The notes: generated by a model not told the origin, from the letters alone. Positions 52,455-61,302 are shown, counted from the stretch's first letter. The stretch: DNA of 64,000 nt from Nonomuraea ceibae (GCF_019396325.1 NZ_JAHKRO010000005.1:142602-206601), one strand, 5' to 3'. Numbers and translations: made by a program.

Positions 52455-53784
52455 GGTCCTTGATCCGGTAGCCGAACGTCATCGCCACCGACAGCAGGAT
52501 GATCAGCGCGGGGACCGCGGTCTGCCCGACGAGCACCGCGGTCACCGCGCTGTCCGGCTGCTCGACCGGCCTGCTCGGCTCCGAGGACAGGAAACCGCCC
52601 ATCGACAGGATCACGCCGAAGATCAGCGCCCCGAACGCGCTCACGCCGCTCTCGACCGCCGTCCACAGCCCGGTGAACACGCCCGCCCGCCGCTTGCCCG
52701 TGTCCGCGGCGTCCTGCGCGATCACGTCGGCCAGCATCGAGAACTGCAGCAGCGTCACCCCCGCCACCCCGGTGCCCACCAGCAGGATCATCGCGTGCGC
52801 GTACCAGCCGCCGAAGAGCGGGGTGGCCAGGGCCAGCGCGGTGCCGGTCGCGAACGCCAGCGCGGCCAGGATCATCGCGCCCCGCTTGTCGAAGCGCCTG
52901 GACAGCCACGACCACAGCGGCATGGTCAGCATCATCGGCCCCACCAGCGCCGCGAACAGCGAGGTCGTGGCCTTCGGGTCGCCGATCGTGTACGCGGCGA
53001 AGTACGGCGCGGCGGCCAGCATGATGGCCACCGCGAGCTGCTGGGTGCAGCTCAGCACCGTCAGCCACAGGAACGACGCGTTGCCCCTGACCACGGCGAA
53101 CTGCCTGATCAGGCTGCCGGTGTCGGCCTGCGGGGCGCCCGTCATGGGGGCGCGGGCCGTGCCGAGGAACGAGCCCAGCATGGCGGCGAGCAGCACGACG
53201 GCGATCACCACGCCCATCAGCCGGTAGCTGTCCAGCGTGCCGCTGTCGCCCTGGCTGTTGACGATGGCCGGGGCGGCGATGCCGGCGATCGCGGTGCCCG
53301 CGCCGACGAACACCATCCGCCACTGCAGCAGCGACGTCCGCTCGTGGTAGTCGTCGGTCATCTCGGCGGGCATCGCCTTGTACGGCACCTCGAACAGGGC
53401 GTAGGCCGTGGCCGCCGCCAGGAAGCAGGCGCCCACGTACAGCGCGGCGGGGACGCCGGTCAGCGGCGGGCCGGCGAATACCAGGAAGAACGCGACGGGC
53501 AGCGTGCACGCGCCCGCCAGCAGCCACGGGCGGCGCGGGCCGAGCCGTGAGGCGGTGCGGTCGGACCAGCGGCCCACCAGCGGGTTGATCAGCAGGTCCC
53601 ACACCTTGGGCGCCGTCACCACGACCCCGGCCAGCCACGCGGGCACCGCCAGGAAGTTGGTCATGTAGTACAGCAGCAGCAGCCCGGGCACGGCGGTGAA
53701 GGTCGCGGTGCAGAACGACCCGACGCCGTAGCCCAGGCGCACGCCACTGGAGACCGTGGGGGCGGCCACGCCGGGTGCGATCAT
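52414..53784 (-). CDS. MFS transporter, GPH (glycoside/cation symporter) type
   Basis: A 456-aa protein with about twelve helices. The N-terminal region LGYGVGSFCTATFTAVPGLLLLYYMTNFL and the loop DPL/LVGRWSDRT-RLGPRRPWLL fit the MelB-like GPH family. It imports a glycoside or sugar conjugate with a cation; the substrate is unknown. It overlaps the exporter permease end on the opposite strand by 41 bp, and no glycosidase is nearby. Confidence 0.87.
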   Translation of the reverse strand: MIAPGVAAPTVSSGVRLGYGVGSFCTATFTAVPGLLLLYYMTNFLAVPAWLAGVVVTAPKVWDLLINPLVGRWSDRTASRLGPRRPWLLAGACTLPVAFFLVFAGPPLTGVPAALYVGACFLAAATAYALFEVPYKAMPAEMTDDYHERTSLLQWRMVFVGAGTAIAGIAAPAIVNSQGDSGTLDSYRLMGVVIAVVLLAAMLGSFLGTARAPMTGAPQADTGSLIRQFAVVRGNASFLWLTVLSCTQQLAVAIMLAAAPYFAAYTIGDPKATTSLFAALVGPMMLTMPLWSWLSRRFDKRGAMILAALAFATGTALALATPLFGGWYAHAMILLVGTGVAGVTLLQFSMLADVIAQDAADTGKRRAGVFTGLWTAVESGVSAFGALIFGVILSMGGFLSSEPSRPVEQPDSAVTAVLVGQTAVPALIILLSVAMTFGYRIKDPMRAAAPAPDGSG

Positions 53785-53832
53785 GGCCTCATTGAAGCCG
53801 AGCAGAGGCTTGTTCGGTAGGGCCCAGTTTCG

Positions 53833-54699
53833 CTATTCGTGGACGTTCGCGCAGACCACGTGCGCCCCGATCTCGATCATCCGGCGCTCGCTGCGCGAGT
53901 CCGCGACCCGGGCCATCAGGATCGGCGCCCCGCTGGCCGCGAACTGCGGCAGCCGGGCCCTGGCGCCCCGGTGCAGGTCGCGCACGACGTCCTCGGCTGC
54001 CGACATGTGCACCTTGACGTGCAGCATGATCCCGGTCGCGCCGGACGCCGTACGGGCCTCGGAGATCCACACGTGGTGCACCAGCGGGAAGTCCTGGAGG
54101 AGCTGGGCGATCGCCTGGCGCAGCGCGGGCAGGATCGGGTGCGTGCAACGCCGGTAGCCGGGGTCGACCTGCTGCATCGGGCCCGACAGGTGCGGGCGCG
54201 GCGCCGGGATCCACGGCATCGGGGGCGCTTCGGGCGAGGCGGGGGCCGCCTGCGCCATCACGGTCCCGCGCGACACCGTGGCCATCGCGCCCGTCGCGTA
54301 GGCGGCCGGCGCGGCTCCCGACAGGACCGGCGTCGGGCCCGTACGGGTGGAGGTGAGGAAGCGCGCCAGGTCGTCGATGGGGACGGCGGCGGCGGCGGGG
54401 CCTGCGGCGTCGATCACGATCTCCCGCACGCCGGTGACGCGCTGGATGTCGAGGATGGTGTCGGCGTCGCACGCCGACAGGGAATGGCCGCCGCGGTGCC
54501 GGGCATAGGTCACCGCGCTGGTGTAGCCGAGCAGGACCCGGTCACCGGCCTGGGTCGTCCCGAGGACGACGGATCGATCTGGTCGCACGGCCACCAGGAC
54601 TCCACAGTCAGCGAGAGCCGCCAGCAGGCGGTGCGGACCACCATGCTGGGCGAGCACGTCGGCAAGCGCAGGATTCCCGATGCTCATATGACGAACCAT
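53833..54699 (-). CDS. SseB-like domain protein
   Basis: A 288-aa cytoplasmic protein. The first ~110 residues resemble an SseB N-terminal domain (LAQHGGPHRLLAALADCGVLVAVRPDRSVVLG...LGYTSAVTYARHRG). A Pro/Ala-rich linker (~125-170) follows, then a C-terminal domain with CTHPILPALRQAIAQLLQDFPLVHHVWISEA and an ILMARVADSRSERRMIEIGAHV ending. Similar proteins are frequent in actinomycetes, often as arrays, but the function is unclear. ATG 54699 follows a TACCTA -10-like box; ATG 54687 is equally possible. Confidence 0.75.
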   Translation of the reverse strand: MVRHMSIGNPALADVLAQHGGPHRLLAALADCGVLVAVRPDRSVVLGTTQAGDRVLLGYTSAVTYARHRGGHSLSACDADTILDIQRVTGVREIVIDAAGPAAAAVPIDDLARFLTSTRTGPTPVLSGAAPAAYATGAMATVSRGTVMAQAAPASPEAPPMPWIPAPRPHLSGPMQQVDPGYRRCTHPILPALRQAIAQLLQDFPLVHHVWISEARTASGATGIMLHVKVHMSAAEDVVRDLHRGARARLPQFAASGAPILMARVADSRSERRMIEIGAHVVCANVHE

Positions 54700-54827
54700 A
54701 GGTAGTAGGCCACGGCTTATCAGGCTAATGGCCAATAAATCTCCCGATCAAGACAAAGATGGGTGCAGTGTGGATGAGTTTCCGGGTGCTGGGTACCGCG
54801 GGAGGCGTCTCGAATGCTGGGTCTCTC

Positions 54828-54841
54828 GTGAACGCGTTCAC
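54828..54841. promoter_or_regulatory. 14-bp perfect palindrome over the serA promoter
   Basis: GTGAACGCGTTCAC is its own reverse complement. It overlaps the predicted -35 element, with -10 TAGACT at 54852-54857 and a ~17-nt spacer. The central CG and TGAAC-GTTCA arms resemble LacI/GntR-type sites, but no such regulator gene is in the window. It is a candidate operator for serA. Confidence 0.55.
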
Positions 54842-54924
54842 AAGCGGTGGATAGACTCTGAGGGCTCCGAGGGACCCAGGGACGTGTCCCTCCCGCCCGC
54901 CGCTCGCCTAAGGATCCAACACTC

Positions 54925-56508
54925 GTGAACAAGCCCGTCGTTCTGGTAGCAGAGGAGCTGTCCGAGGCCGGTCTCGCCGTCCTCGGCGCCGATTTCGAGG
55001 TCCGCCACACCGACGGCGCCGACCGTTCCCAGCTGCTGCCCGCCCTGGCCGACGTGGACGCGCTCATCGTCCGCTCCGCCACCCAGGTCGACGCTGAGGC
55101 CATCGCCGCCGCGCCCAAGCTGCGCGTGGTCGCGCGCGCCGGCGTCGGCCTCGACAACGTCGACGTCGAGGCGGCCACCAAGGCCGGCGTGATGGTGGTC
55201 AACGCGCCCACCTCCAACATCACCAGCGCCGCCGAGCAGACCGTGGCGCTCATCCTGGCCAGCGCCCGCAACACCGCGCAGGCCCACGCCGCGCTGAAGA
55301 ACGGCGAGTGGAAGCGGTCCAAGTACACCGGCGTCGAGCTCGACGAGAAGGTCGTCGCCATCCTCGGCCTCGGCAAGATCGGCCAGCTCGTGGCCCAGCG
55401 GCTGCAGCCGTTCGGCGTCGAGCTGATCGCCTACGACCCCTACCTGCCGCCGGCCCGCGCCGCGCAGATGGGCGTCAAGCTGCTCAGCCTCGACGAGGTG
55501 CTCAAGCAGGCCGACTTCATCACCGTCCACCTGCCCAAGTCCAAGGAGACCCTGGGTCTCATCGGCGACCGCGAGCTGCACGAGGTCAAGCCGTCGGTGC
55601 GGATCATCAACGTGGCCCGCGGCGGCATCGTCGACGAGGCCGCCCTCTACTCGGCGATCAAGGAAGGCCGCGTCGCCGGCGCCGGCCTCGACGTGTTCGC
55701 CAAGGAGCCGTGCACCGACAGTCCGCTGTTCGAGCTCGACCAGGTCGTCGTCACGCCGCACCTGGGCGCCTCCACGCACGAGGCCCAGGAGAAGGCCGGC
55801 ACTCAGGTCGCGCGCAGCGTCAAGCTGGCCCTGGCCGGCGAGTTCGTGCCCGACGCGGTCAACGTCCAGGGCGGCGCCGTCGCCGAGGACGTCAAGCCGG
55901 GCCTGCCGCTCGCCGAGAAGCTGGGCCGGGTCTTCACCGCGCTGGCCGGCGAGGTGGCCACCAAGCTCGACATCGAGGTCCGCGGCGAGATCGCCGCCCA
56001 GGACGTGCGGGTCATCGAGCTCGCCGCCCTCAAGGGCGTCTTCGCCGACGTGATCGAGGAGCAGGTCACGTACGTCAACGCGCCGCTGCTGGCCAAGGAC
56101 CGGGGCATCGCCGTCGAGCTGGTCACCAGCTCCGACAGCCCCGACTGGCGCAACGTGATCACCGTGCGCGGCGTGCTGGCCGACGGCCGCCACGTCTCGG
56201 TGTCCGGCACGCTCTCCGGCCCCCGGCAGATCACCAAGATCGTCGAGGTCAACGGCTACCAGATGGAGATCGAGCCGACCGAGCACCTGTCGTTCTTCAC
56301 CTACACCGACCGGCCCGGAGTCGTCGGCGTCGTCGGCCGCATCCTCGGCGAGCAGGGCATCAACATCGCCTCGATGCAGGTGGCCCGTGACGTCAAGGGC
56401 GGCAAGGCGCTCATCGCGCTGACCGTCGACACCGCGATCCCGTCCGACGTGCTGGAGCAGATCGGCTCCGAGATCGGCGCGGAGAGCGGCCGCTCGGTCG
56501 ACCTCTGA
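54925..56508 (+). CDS. serA: D-3-phosphoglycerate dehydrogenase
   Basis: SerA oxidises 3-phosphoglycerate as the first step of serine synthesis. The 527-aa protein has the long type I form. The NAD loop is GLGKIGQLVAQRLQ (~150-165) and substrate residues lie in VARAGVGLDNVDVEAA (~68-83). The catalytic Arg is in NVARGGIVDEAAL, with the His near HLGASTHEAQ. An allosteric ASB domain (~315-450) and a C-terminal ACT domain (SFFTYTDRPGVVGVVGRIL, ~455-527) follow, typical of serine-feedback enzymes. GTG start 54925. A terminator follows. Confidence 0.97.
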   Translation: MNKPVVLVAEELSEAGLAVLGADFEVRHTDGADRSQLLPALADVDALIVRSATQVDAEAIAAAPKLRVVARAGVGLDNVDVEAATKAGVMVVNAPTSNITSAAEQTVALILASARNTAQAHAALKNGEWKRSKYTGVELDEKVVAILGLGKIGQLVAQRLQPFGVELIAYDPYLPPARAAQMGVKLLSLDEVLKQADFITVHLPKSKETLGLIGDRELHEVKPSVRIINVARGGIVDEAALYSAIKEGRVAGAGLDVFAKEPCTDSPLFELDQVVVTPHLGASTHEAQEKAGTQVARSVKLALAGEFVPDAVNVQGGAVAEDVKPGLPLAEKLGRVFTALAGEVATKLDIEVRGEIAAQDVRVIELAALKGVFADVIEEQVTYVNAPLLAKDRGIAVELVTSSDSPDWRNVITVRGVLADGRHVSVSGTLSGPRQITKIVEVNGYQMEIEPTEHLSFFTYTDRPGVVGVVGRILGEQGINIASMQVARDVKGGKALIALTVDTAIPSDVLEQIGSEIGAESGRSVDL

Positions 56509-56520
56509 CGCACTCCCGAC

Positions 56521-56551
56521 AGGAGGGGCCGCCGCACCGGTGGCCCCTCCT
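56521..56551 (+). terminator. serA terminator
   Basis: AGGAGGGGCC (56521-56530) pairs with GGCCCCTCCT (56542-56551). An inner GCC/GGT stem with loop GCACC extends it to 13 pairs. It lies 12 nt after the serA stop, with a short T-pair after it. Confidence 0.8.
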
Positions 56552-56599
56552 TCGTGTCTCAGGATGCGAGATAGTAGGACATCCAACGAGACGCGCTGG

Positions 56600-56605
56600 T
56601 AGTCT
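56600..56605 (+). promoter_or_regulatory. -10 element for the leuB leader
   Basis: TAGTCT (56600-56605) would start transcription near 56612, almost at the leader ATG 56614. The -35 region (around TAGGAC, 56575-56580) is weak. Confidence 0.5.
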
Positions 56606-56613
56606 GACGAGTA

Positions 56614-56661
56614 ATGCGCCAGGTTCTCGTACTCATTACCTGCCGCGGCGGGGCCTGTTAG
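56614..56661 (+). CDS. leuB region leader peptide (Leu/Val attenuator candidate)
   Basis: A 15-aa open frame, MRQVLVLITCRGGAC, with Val-Leu-Val-Leu-Ile-Thr. Codons GTT, GTA and ATT are rare here, and the ATG lies at the predicted transcription start (-10 TAGTCT), so it is probably leaderless like the ilvB leader. It stands ~370 bp before leuB with hairpins in between: CCGCGGCG/CGCCGCGG at 56643-56684 and CGGTCCG/CGGACCG at 56724-56742. Its amino acid composition predicts that Leu/Val/Ile shortage stalls ribosomes here. No T-tract terminator is visible, so control could be by a GC-rich terminator or Rho. Confidence 0.75.
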   Translation: MRQVLVLITCRGGAC

Positions 56662-56742
56662 GGCAGGTCGACGACTCGCCGCGGTGAGTGGCGTTGCTGT
56701 CGGCCGGTAAGTCCCTCCTTCGCCGGTCCGTGATCCGGACCG
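56643..56742 (+). promoter_or_regulatory. Hairpins of the leuB leader region
   Basis: CCGCGGCG (56643-56650) pairs with CGCCGCGG (56677-56684), with an inner GGCCTG/CAGGTC stem between them. A separate 7-bp stem CGGTCCG/CGGACCG (56724-56742) follows. The first stem includes codons 11-13 of the leader peptide, so the translating ribosome would open it. Confidence 0.6.
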
Positions 56743-56810
56743 CGAACACAGGCCCGGGCGGATTCGCGACCGGGATCCGACTTCACACATCCGACGCCCC
56801 GCGAAACGAG

Positions 56811-56939
56811 ATGAGTCACCTCATGTACGAGATGTATGCCTGGAACAGCGCCGACGAGCACGAGAACGAGGCCGCCGAGGCCCTGCAGACAGCCCTGGAC
56901 CGCCGCGACAACGGCGGCGCGCCGCATCCCAGCCACTGA
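56811..56939 (+). CDS. Small hypothetical protein (42 aa)
   Basis: A short frame between the leader and leuB. Its product starts MSHLMYEMYAWNSADEHE and is polar and slightly acidic, with a Trp and two Tyr in an amphipathic first half and a predicted helix (NEAAEALQTALDRR). Nearly every codon in it ends in G or C, unlike the preceding bases, which supports coding. ATG 56823 is an alternative. No strong ribosome site is seen. It has no recognised family. It is probably cotranscribed with leuB, which begins 43 bp after its stop. Confidence 0.55.
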   Translation: MSHLMYEMYAWNSADEHENEAAEALQTALDRRDNGGAPHPSH

Positions 56940-56982
56940 GATCATGTGTTCGGCAGCCGAGACGAGCCGGTAAGGTACGCCC

Positions 56983-58029
56983 ATGGAGTCGCGCAACATT
57001 CGTCTGGCCGTCATCCCTGGTGATGGCATCGGCACCGAGGTCGTGGCCGAAGGTCTGAAGGTCCTCGAAGCGGTCGGGACCAAGATCGAAGCCACCCATT
57101 ACGACCTGGGCGCCGCCCGCTATCACCGCACCGGTGAGACCCTGCCCGACAGTGTGATGCAGGAGCTGCGCGGCTACGACGCGATCCTGCTCGGCGCCAT
57201 CGGCGACCCCAGCGTGCCCCCCGGCATCCTGGAGCGCGAGCTGCTGCTGCGCCTGCGCTTCGAGTTCGACCACTACGTCAACCTGCGCCCGGTCAAGCTC
57301 TTCCCCGGCGTCGAGACGCCCCTGGCCGACACCCCGGCCGAGGACATCGACATGATCGTGGTCCGCGAGGGCACCGAAGGCCTCTACGCCGGCACCGGCG
57401 GCACCATGCGGCGCGGCACCCCGTACGAGATCGCCACCCAGGAGTCGCTCAACACCGCCCACGGCGTCGAGCGCGTCGTGCGCTACGCGTTCGAGAAGGC
57501 GCGCTCGCGCCCGCGCAAGAAGCTCACGCTCGTCCACAAGACCAACGTGCTCACCTTCGCCGGCGACCTCTGGCAGCGCACCGTCAACCGGGTGGCCGAG
57601 GAGTACCCCGACGTCACCACCGACTACAGCCACGTCGACGCGGCCTCGATGTTCTTCGTCACCCAGCCGGAGCGGTTCGACGTCATCGTCACCGACAACC
57701 TGTTCGGCGACATCATCACCGACCTCGGCGCGGCCGTCGCGGGCGGCATCGGCCTGGCCGCCAGCGGCAACATCAACCCCGAGGGCACCGCGCCCAGCAT
57801 GTTCGAGCCGGTGCACGGCAGCGCGCCCGACATCGCCGGGCAGGGCAAGGCCGACCCGACCGCCACGATCCTGTCGGTCGCCATGCTCCTGGAGCACCTC
57901 GGCCTCAGCGCCGAGGCGGCCAGGGTCGAGCAGGCCGTCGCCGACGACATCGTCGAGCGCCTGACCGGCTGGGCCGGACGCACCACGCACGAGATCGGTG
58001 ACGACATCACCGCGCGCGTATCGAGCTAG
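56983..58029 (+). CDS. leuB: 3-isopropylmalate dehydrogenase
   Basis: LeuB oxidises 3-isopropylmalate in leucine synthesis with NAD. The 348-aa protein starts [19 protein letters not shown]. It has substrate Arg residues in [22 protein letters not shown], the Lys in VHKTNVLTF, metal Asp residues in [20 protein letters not shown], and the NAD loop [14 protein letters not shown]. All are intact. It is a type II enzyme length for actinobacteria. An upstream leader peptide suggests amino-acid-dependent control. A terminator with T5 follows. Confidence 0.97.
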   Translation: MESRNIRLAVIPGDGIGTEVVAEGLKVLEAVGTKIEATHYDLGAARYHRTGETLPDSVMQELRGYDAILLGAIGDPSVPPGILERELLLRLRFEFDHYVNLRPVKLFPGVETPLADTPAEDIDMIVVREGTEGLYAGTGGTMRRGTPYEIATQESLNTAHGVERVVRYAFEKARSRPRKKLTLVHKTNVLTFAGDLWQRTVNRVAEEYPDVTTDYSHVDAASMFFVTQPERFDVIVTDNLFGDIITDLGAAVAGGIGLAASGNINPEGTAPSMFEPVHGSAPDIAGQGKADPTATILSVAMLLEHLGLSAEAARVEQAVADDIVERLTGWAGRTTHEIGDDITARVSS

Positions 58030-58047
58030 GGGCCGCCCCTGCTCAGC

Positions 58048-58089
58048 AGCGCCTGGCGGTCCCGAACGAGGACCCGCCAGGCGCTTTTT
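58048..58089 (+). terminator. leuB terminator
   Basis: GCGCCTGGCGG (58049-58059) pairs with CCGCCAGGCGC (58074-58084), extended inward by TCC/GGA across a one-base bulge. TTTTT (58085-58089) follows. It is a strong intrinsic terminator and separates leuB from ilvE. Confidence 0.9.
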
Positions 58090-58151
58090 CATGTCCAAAC
58101 GGGCGTCACCCCCCTTGCCATCCCAAATAGCGAGACAATAGGAAGTACGGA

Positions 58152-58168
58152 CTGCCGTTTCGCGGCAG
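58152..58168 (+). promoter_or_regulatory. 5' UTR hairpin of ilvE
   Basis: CTGCCG (58152-58157) pairs with CGGCAG (58163-58168) around TTTCG, 36 bp before the ilvE ATG. A TTGCCA -35-like element lies ~45 nt upstream. No leader peptide is visible, so its role is unclear. Confidence 0.4.
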
Positions 58169-58203
58169 CACCCGCAGGAATCGCAGAGAGAAGGACCCGC
58201 GTC

Positions 58204-59301
58204 ATGACCATCGCTCAGAAGCTCAGCTTCGACGTGCAGCTATCCGACCACGCTCGCACCGCGGCCGAGCGCGAGCAGGTACTGGCGAACCCGGGATTCG
58301 GCCAGGTCTTCACCGACCACATGATCTCGATCGACTACACCGAGGGCCGCGGCTGGCACGACGCCCGCCTCCAGCCGTACGGGCCGCTCAGCCTCGACCC
58401 GGCCACGTCCGTCTTCCACTACGCGCAGGAGCTGTTCGAGGGGCTCAAGGCCTACCGGCAGGTCAACGGGTCCGTGGTCACCTTCCGGCCCTACGCCAAC
58501 GCGAGCCGGTTCAACCGGTCCGCCGCCCGCATGGCCATGCCCGAGCTGCCCGAGGAGACGTTCGTCGAGTCGCTGGAGCTCCTGGTCCAGACCGACCGCG
58601 ACTGGGTGCCCACCACCGAGGGGCACAGCCTCTACCTGCGGCCGTTCATCATCGCCACCCAGGTCGGGCTCGGCGTGAACTACCCGTCCAAGACGTACAA
58701 GTACCTGGTGATCGCCTCGCCGGCGGCCTCCTACTTCACCGGGGGCATCAAGCCGGTCTCGGTGTGGCTGTCCACCGAGTACACCCGCGCCGCTCCCGGG
58801 GGCACCGGCTTCGCCAAGTGCGGCGGCAACTACGCGGCCGCGTTCGTGGCCCAGCGGGAGGCCGTCGCGCAGGGCTGCGACCAGGTCGTCTGGCTCGACG
58901 CCCACGAGCACCGCTACGTGGAGGAGATGGGAGGGATGAACCTGTTCTTCGTCTTCGGCGACAAGCTCGTCACCCCTGCCCTCACCGGCACCCTCCTGCC
59001 CGGGATCACCCGCGACTCCATCCTCGGCCTGGCCGACGAGCTCGGCCTGGAGGCCGAGGAGCGGCTGATCAGCACCGACGAGTGGCAGGCCGGCTGCGAG
59101 TCCGGCGAGCTCACCGAGGTGTTCGCCTGCGGCACGGCCGCCGTCGTCACGCCCGTCGGCTCCGTCAAGGGCGCCGACCGCGCCTGGACCGTCGGCGACG
59201 GGACCCCGGGGCCGGTGACGATGCGCATCCGCGAGGAGCTGGTGGGCATCCAGTACGGCTCCCGGCCCGACACGCACGACTGGGTCCACAAGATCCTCTA
59301 G
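58204..59301 (+). CDS. ilvE: Branched-chain amino acid aminotransferase
   Basis: IlvE transfers the amino group to the keto acids of Val, Leu and Ile, the last shared step. The 365-aa fold-type IV PLP enzyme has the catalytic Lys in [14 protein letters not shown] (~201). The family motif [11 protein letters not shown] is near residue 80 and the region [12 protein letters not shown] near 243. The C-terminal [15 protein letters not shown] holds the cofactor phosphate site. The ribosome site GAAGGA is well spaced. It is monocistronic or cotranscribed with the small PPOX gene 38 bp downstream. Confidence 0.97.
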   Translation: MTIAQKLSFDVQLSDHARTAAEREQVLANPGFGQVFTDHMISIDYTEGRGWHDARLQPYGPLSLDPATSVFHYAQELFEGLKAYRQVNGSVVTFRPYANASRFNRSAARMAMPELPEETFVESLELLVQTDRDWVPTTEGHSLYLRPFIIATQVGLGVNYPSKTYKYLVIASPAASYFTGGIKPVSVWLSTEYTRAAPGGTGFAKCGGNYAAAFVAQREAVAQGCDQVVWLDAHEHRYVEEMGGMNLFFVFGDKLVTPALTGTLLPGITRDSILGLADELGLEAEERLISTDEWQAGCESGELTEVFACGTAAVVTPVGSVKGADRAWTVGDGTPGPVTMRIREELVGIQYGSRPDTHDWVHKIL

Positions 59302-59338
59302 TCGTGGCCGCCACCCCTACCCTCCAGGAGCACACCGC

Positions 59339-59788
59339 ATGACCCTGCCCGACCCCCGCACGTTCGAGCAGCGCAAGCAGGACACGCTGCGCCGGCTGGA
59401 GTCCGACGTCGACACGTGGGTGGCGACGGCCGACCCGGAGAAGGGGGCGCCGTTCCTGGTGCCGCTGTCCTTCCTGTGGGACGGCTCCAGCCTGCTGCTG
59501 TCGACCCCGGCCGCCAGCCCCACCGGCCGTAACCTGGCGGCCACCGGGCTGGTCCGGCTGGGGCTGGGGCTGACGCGGGACGTCGTCCTGGTCGACGGCA
59601 CCGTGGAGATCACCGAGATCACGGCCGAGGTCGGTGACGCGTTCGCCGCCAAGACGGGCTTCGACCCGCGCGAGATCGGCGAGCCCTATCCCTTCTTCCG
59701 CGTCCGCCCGCAGCGGATCCAGGCGTGGCGCGAGGTGAACGAGCTGAAGGGCCGCGACCTGATGCGCGACGGCCGCTGGCTGGCCTGA
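59339..59788 (+). CDS. Pyridoxamine 5'-phosphate oxidase-fold (PPOX) protein
   Basis: A 149-aa split-barrel flavin-type protein. The core VDTWVATADPEKGAPFLVPLSFLWDGSSLLLSTP and the ending KGRDLMRDGRWL match the small PPOX-class family, some of which use F420 or FMN. It may reduce or oxidise a small molecule; the substrate is unknown. ATG 59339 has AGGAG 13 bp upstream. It lies 37 bp after ilvE, so cotranscription is plausible. Confidence 0.85.
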   Translation: MTLPDPRTFEQRKQDTLRRLESDVDTWVATADPEKGAPFLVPLSFLWDGSSLLLSTPAASPTGRNLAATGLVRLGLGLTRDVVLVDGTVEITEITAEVGDAFAAKTGFDPREIGEPYPFFRVRPQRIQAWREVNELKGRDLMRDGRWLA

Positions 59789-59789
59789 G

Positions 59790-60389
59790 TCAGCCCCCCT
59801 TGGGGGAGGTCCACGCGGTGACGCCGAGGACGCCCGTCGAGCCGAGGTCCACCGGCGTGTCCACGGTGAGCCGGGCTCCGGCGGCGGTGACGACCACCGT
59901 CGCCCCGACCGTGGCCCCGACCTCGGACCGGCGGCTCGTGTCCGTGTACGTGTTGCGCCAGGCCAGGCTGAAGTGCGCCGATCGGCCGGGCCGCAACGTC
60001 ACCGTCTCCGGCCCCGGGTCCGCGACGGCCGTGGTGATCTCCTGGGCGCCCCGGTCGAGGCGCACCTTCAGCGGGTCGCCGGCCGCGTCCAGCAGCCGCA
60101 CCTTCGGGTAGCCGCTGACCTGGCGCACCCGCTTGCCGCAGTTGGTGAGGATCAGCGTCTGCGCCCGCAGGCCCATCGCCGCGTTCGCCGGCTCGGCGGT
60201 GAGCCGCAGCCCCGACCGGGGACACCGGCTCCTGGCCGGCGCCGTGCGCTCGGAGTCCAGGGGCGGGATCGGCGTGGCCTGGACGGTGTGCCGAGACGGA
60301 GCGGGCGGGGCCCCCGCCGCGCCGGCCGTCCGCGTGCCGCACCCGGCCACCGCCAGCGCCGCCACGACCAGGACGTACGAGATTCTCAC
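59790..60389 (-). CDS. DUF4232-type lipoprotein
   Basis: A 199-aa secreted lipoprotein. The signal peptide MRISYVLVVAALAVAGC has the lipobox VAGC (Cys17). A Pro-rich linker follows, then a ~140-aa beta-sandwich with Cys residues (RCPRSG and ILTNCGKR) that probably form a disulfide. This resembles DUF4232 domains, which are common in secreted actinomycete proteins of unknown function. GTG 60389 is chosen to place the signal peptide at the N terminus; GTG 60407 is an alternative. Confidence 0.75.
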   Translation of the reverse strand: MRISYVLVVAALAVAGCGTRTAGAAGAPPAPSRHTVQATPIPPLDSERTAPARSRCPRSGLRLTAEPANAAMGLRAQTLILTNCGKRVRQVSGYPKVRLLDAAGDPLKVRLDRGAQEITTAVADPGPETVTLRPGRSAHFSLAWRNTYTDTSRRSEVGATVGATVVVTAAGARLTVDTPVDLGSTGVLGVTAWTSPKGG

Positions 60390-60408
60390 CCCACCATCCT
60401 GGCGCACC

Positions 60409-61302
60409 TCAGGGGCCGGGCCGCCCGCGCAGCGCCTCGACGAACGGGGTGAGAGCCGGGGCGAGCGGCTCCGGGGCCGGCCAGCCGTTGATCACGGCGA
60501 GCAGGCCCAGGTAGAGCTCGCGGCGAGGATCGGCGGCGGCCTCCAGCCGGGAGAGGAGGCGGCGCCGCAGCGCGGCGTCGTCGGGGACGCCGAGCGCCCG
60601 CGCGTACTCGCCCGCCACCGCCGCCACGTCGGCCGCCGACGGAGGCGCCCCGGCGCGGGCGCGGGCCGCCTCGACCGGGCCGGGACGCAGGCCGAGGCCG
60701 TCGTCCCGGTGGTCCTCGGCCAGCCGGCGCATCGAGGCGCGGAAGTCCGGGTCGCGGGACAGCTCGGCCAGCCGCACCCAGGCCTCGACCTGCTCGGCCG
60801 TGGGGTCGTCGGGCAGTTCGGGCGTCATCGAGCGCCTGGGGCCGTCGAGCTCCAGCCCGTCGACCACCAGCCCGTCGAACACCGCGTCCAGGAAGCCGCC
60901 GATCAGCTCCCGGCGCTCCTCCTCGGACAGTCTGGCCAGCTTGTGCATGAGATCCATCTCCTCAGGGGTCGAGCCCCGCCTGGCCACCGCCGTGAGCACC
61001 GCCCGGCGCTGCCTGAGCGTGCGGATCTGCACGCTCAGCGCCTCGGCGTGGGCCGCGGCGACCTCGGCGAGCGTGACCTCCCGGTCCACGACCCTGCGGA
61101 TGGTCGCCAGGCCCACACCCAGCTCGCGCAGCGTCCGTACGAGATCGAGGCGGGCGACGGCGGCGGCGTCGTAGCGGCGGTAGCCGGTGGGGCCGCGGTC
61201 GGCGGGCGGCACGATGCCCTGGTCGGAGTAGAACCTGATGGTCTTGACCGTCAGCCCGGTGCGCCGGGCCAGGTCGCCGATCGAGTAGAGCGTGCCGTCC
61301 AT
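60409..61302 (-). CDS. MerR family transcriptional regulator
   Basis: A 297-aa regulator. The N-terminal MerR helix-turn-helix is YSIGDLARRTGLTVKTIRFYSDQG, followed by the wing and dimerisation helix. The ~170-aa C-terminal part is larger than in metal-sensing MerR proteins and has no cysteine cluster, so it may bind a small organic ligand. It is divergent from the sensor kinase at 61447 with ~145 bp between them. Downstream is the lipoprotein, which may be in its transcript. Confidence 0.88.
   Translation of the reverse strand: MDGTLYSIGDLARRTGLTVKTIRFYSDQGIVPPADRGPTGYRRYDAAAVARLDLVRTLRELGVGLATIRRVVDREVTLAEVAAAHAEALSVQIRTLRQRRAVLTAVARRGSTPEEMDLMHKLARLSEEERRELIGGFLDAVFDGLVVDGLELDGPRRSMTPELPDDPTAEQVEAWVRLAELSRDPDFRASMRRLAEDHRDDGLGLRPGPVEAARARAGAPPSAADVAAVAGEYARALGVPDDAALRRRLLSRLEAAADPRRELYLGLLAVINGWPAPEPLAPALTPFVEALRGRPGP

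Noticed and set aside
54785..54800. T-box-like GGGTACCGCGGG upstream of serA
   Set aside because: Superficially like a T-box antiterminator motif, but there is no stem I, specifier loop or room for them (the neighbouring gene starts ~90 bp away).
54814..54831. Five-codon frame MLGLS before serA
   Set aside because: Too short and lacking a run of one amino acid; it overlaps the palindrome and predicted -35, so it would not be transcribed.
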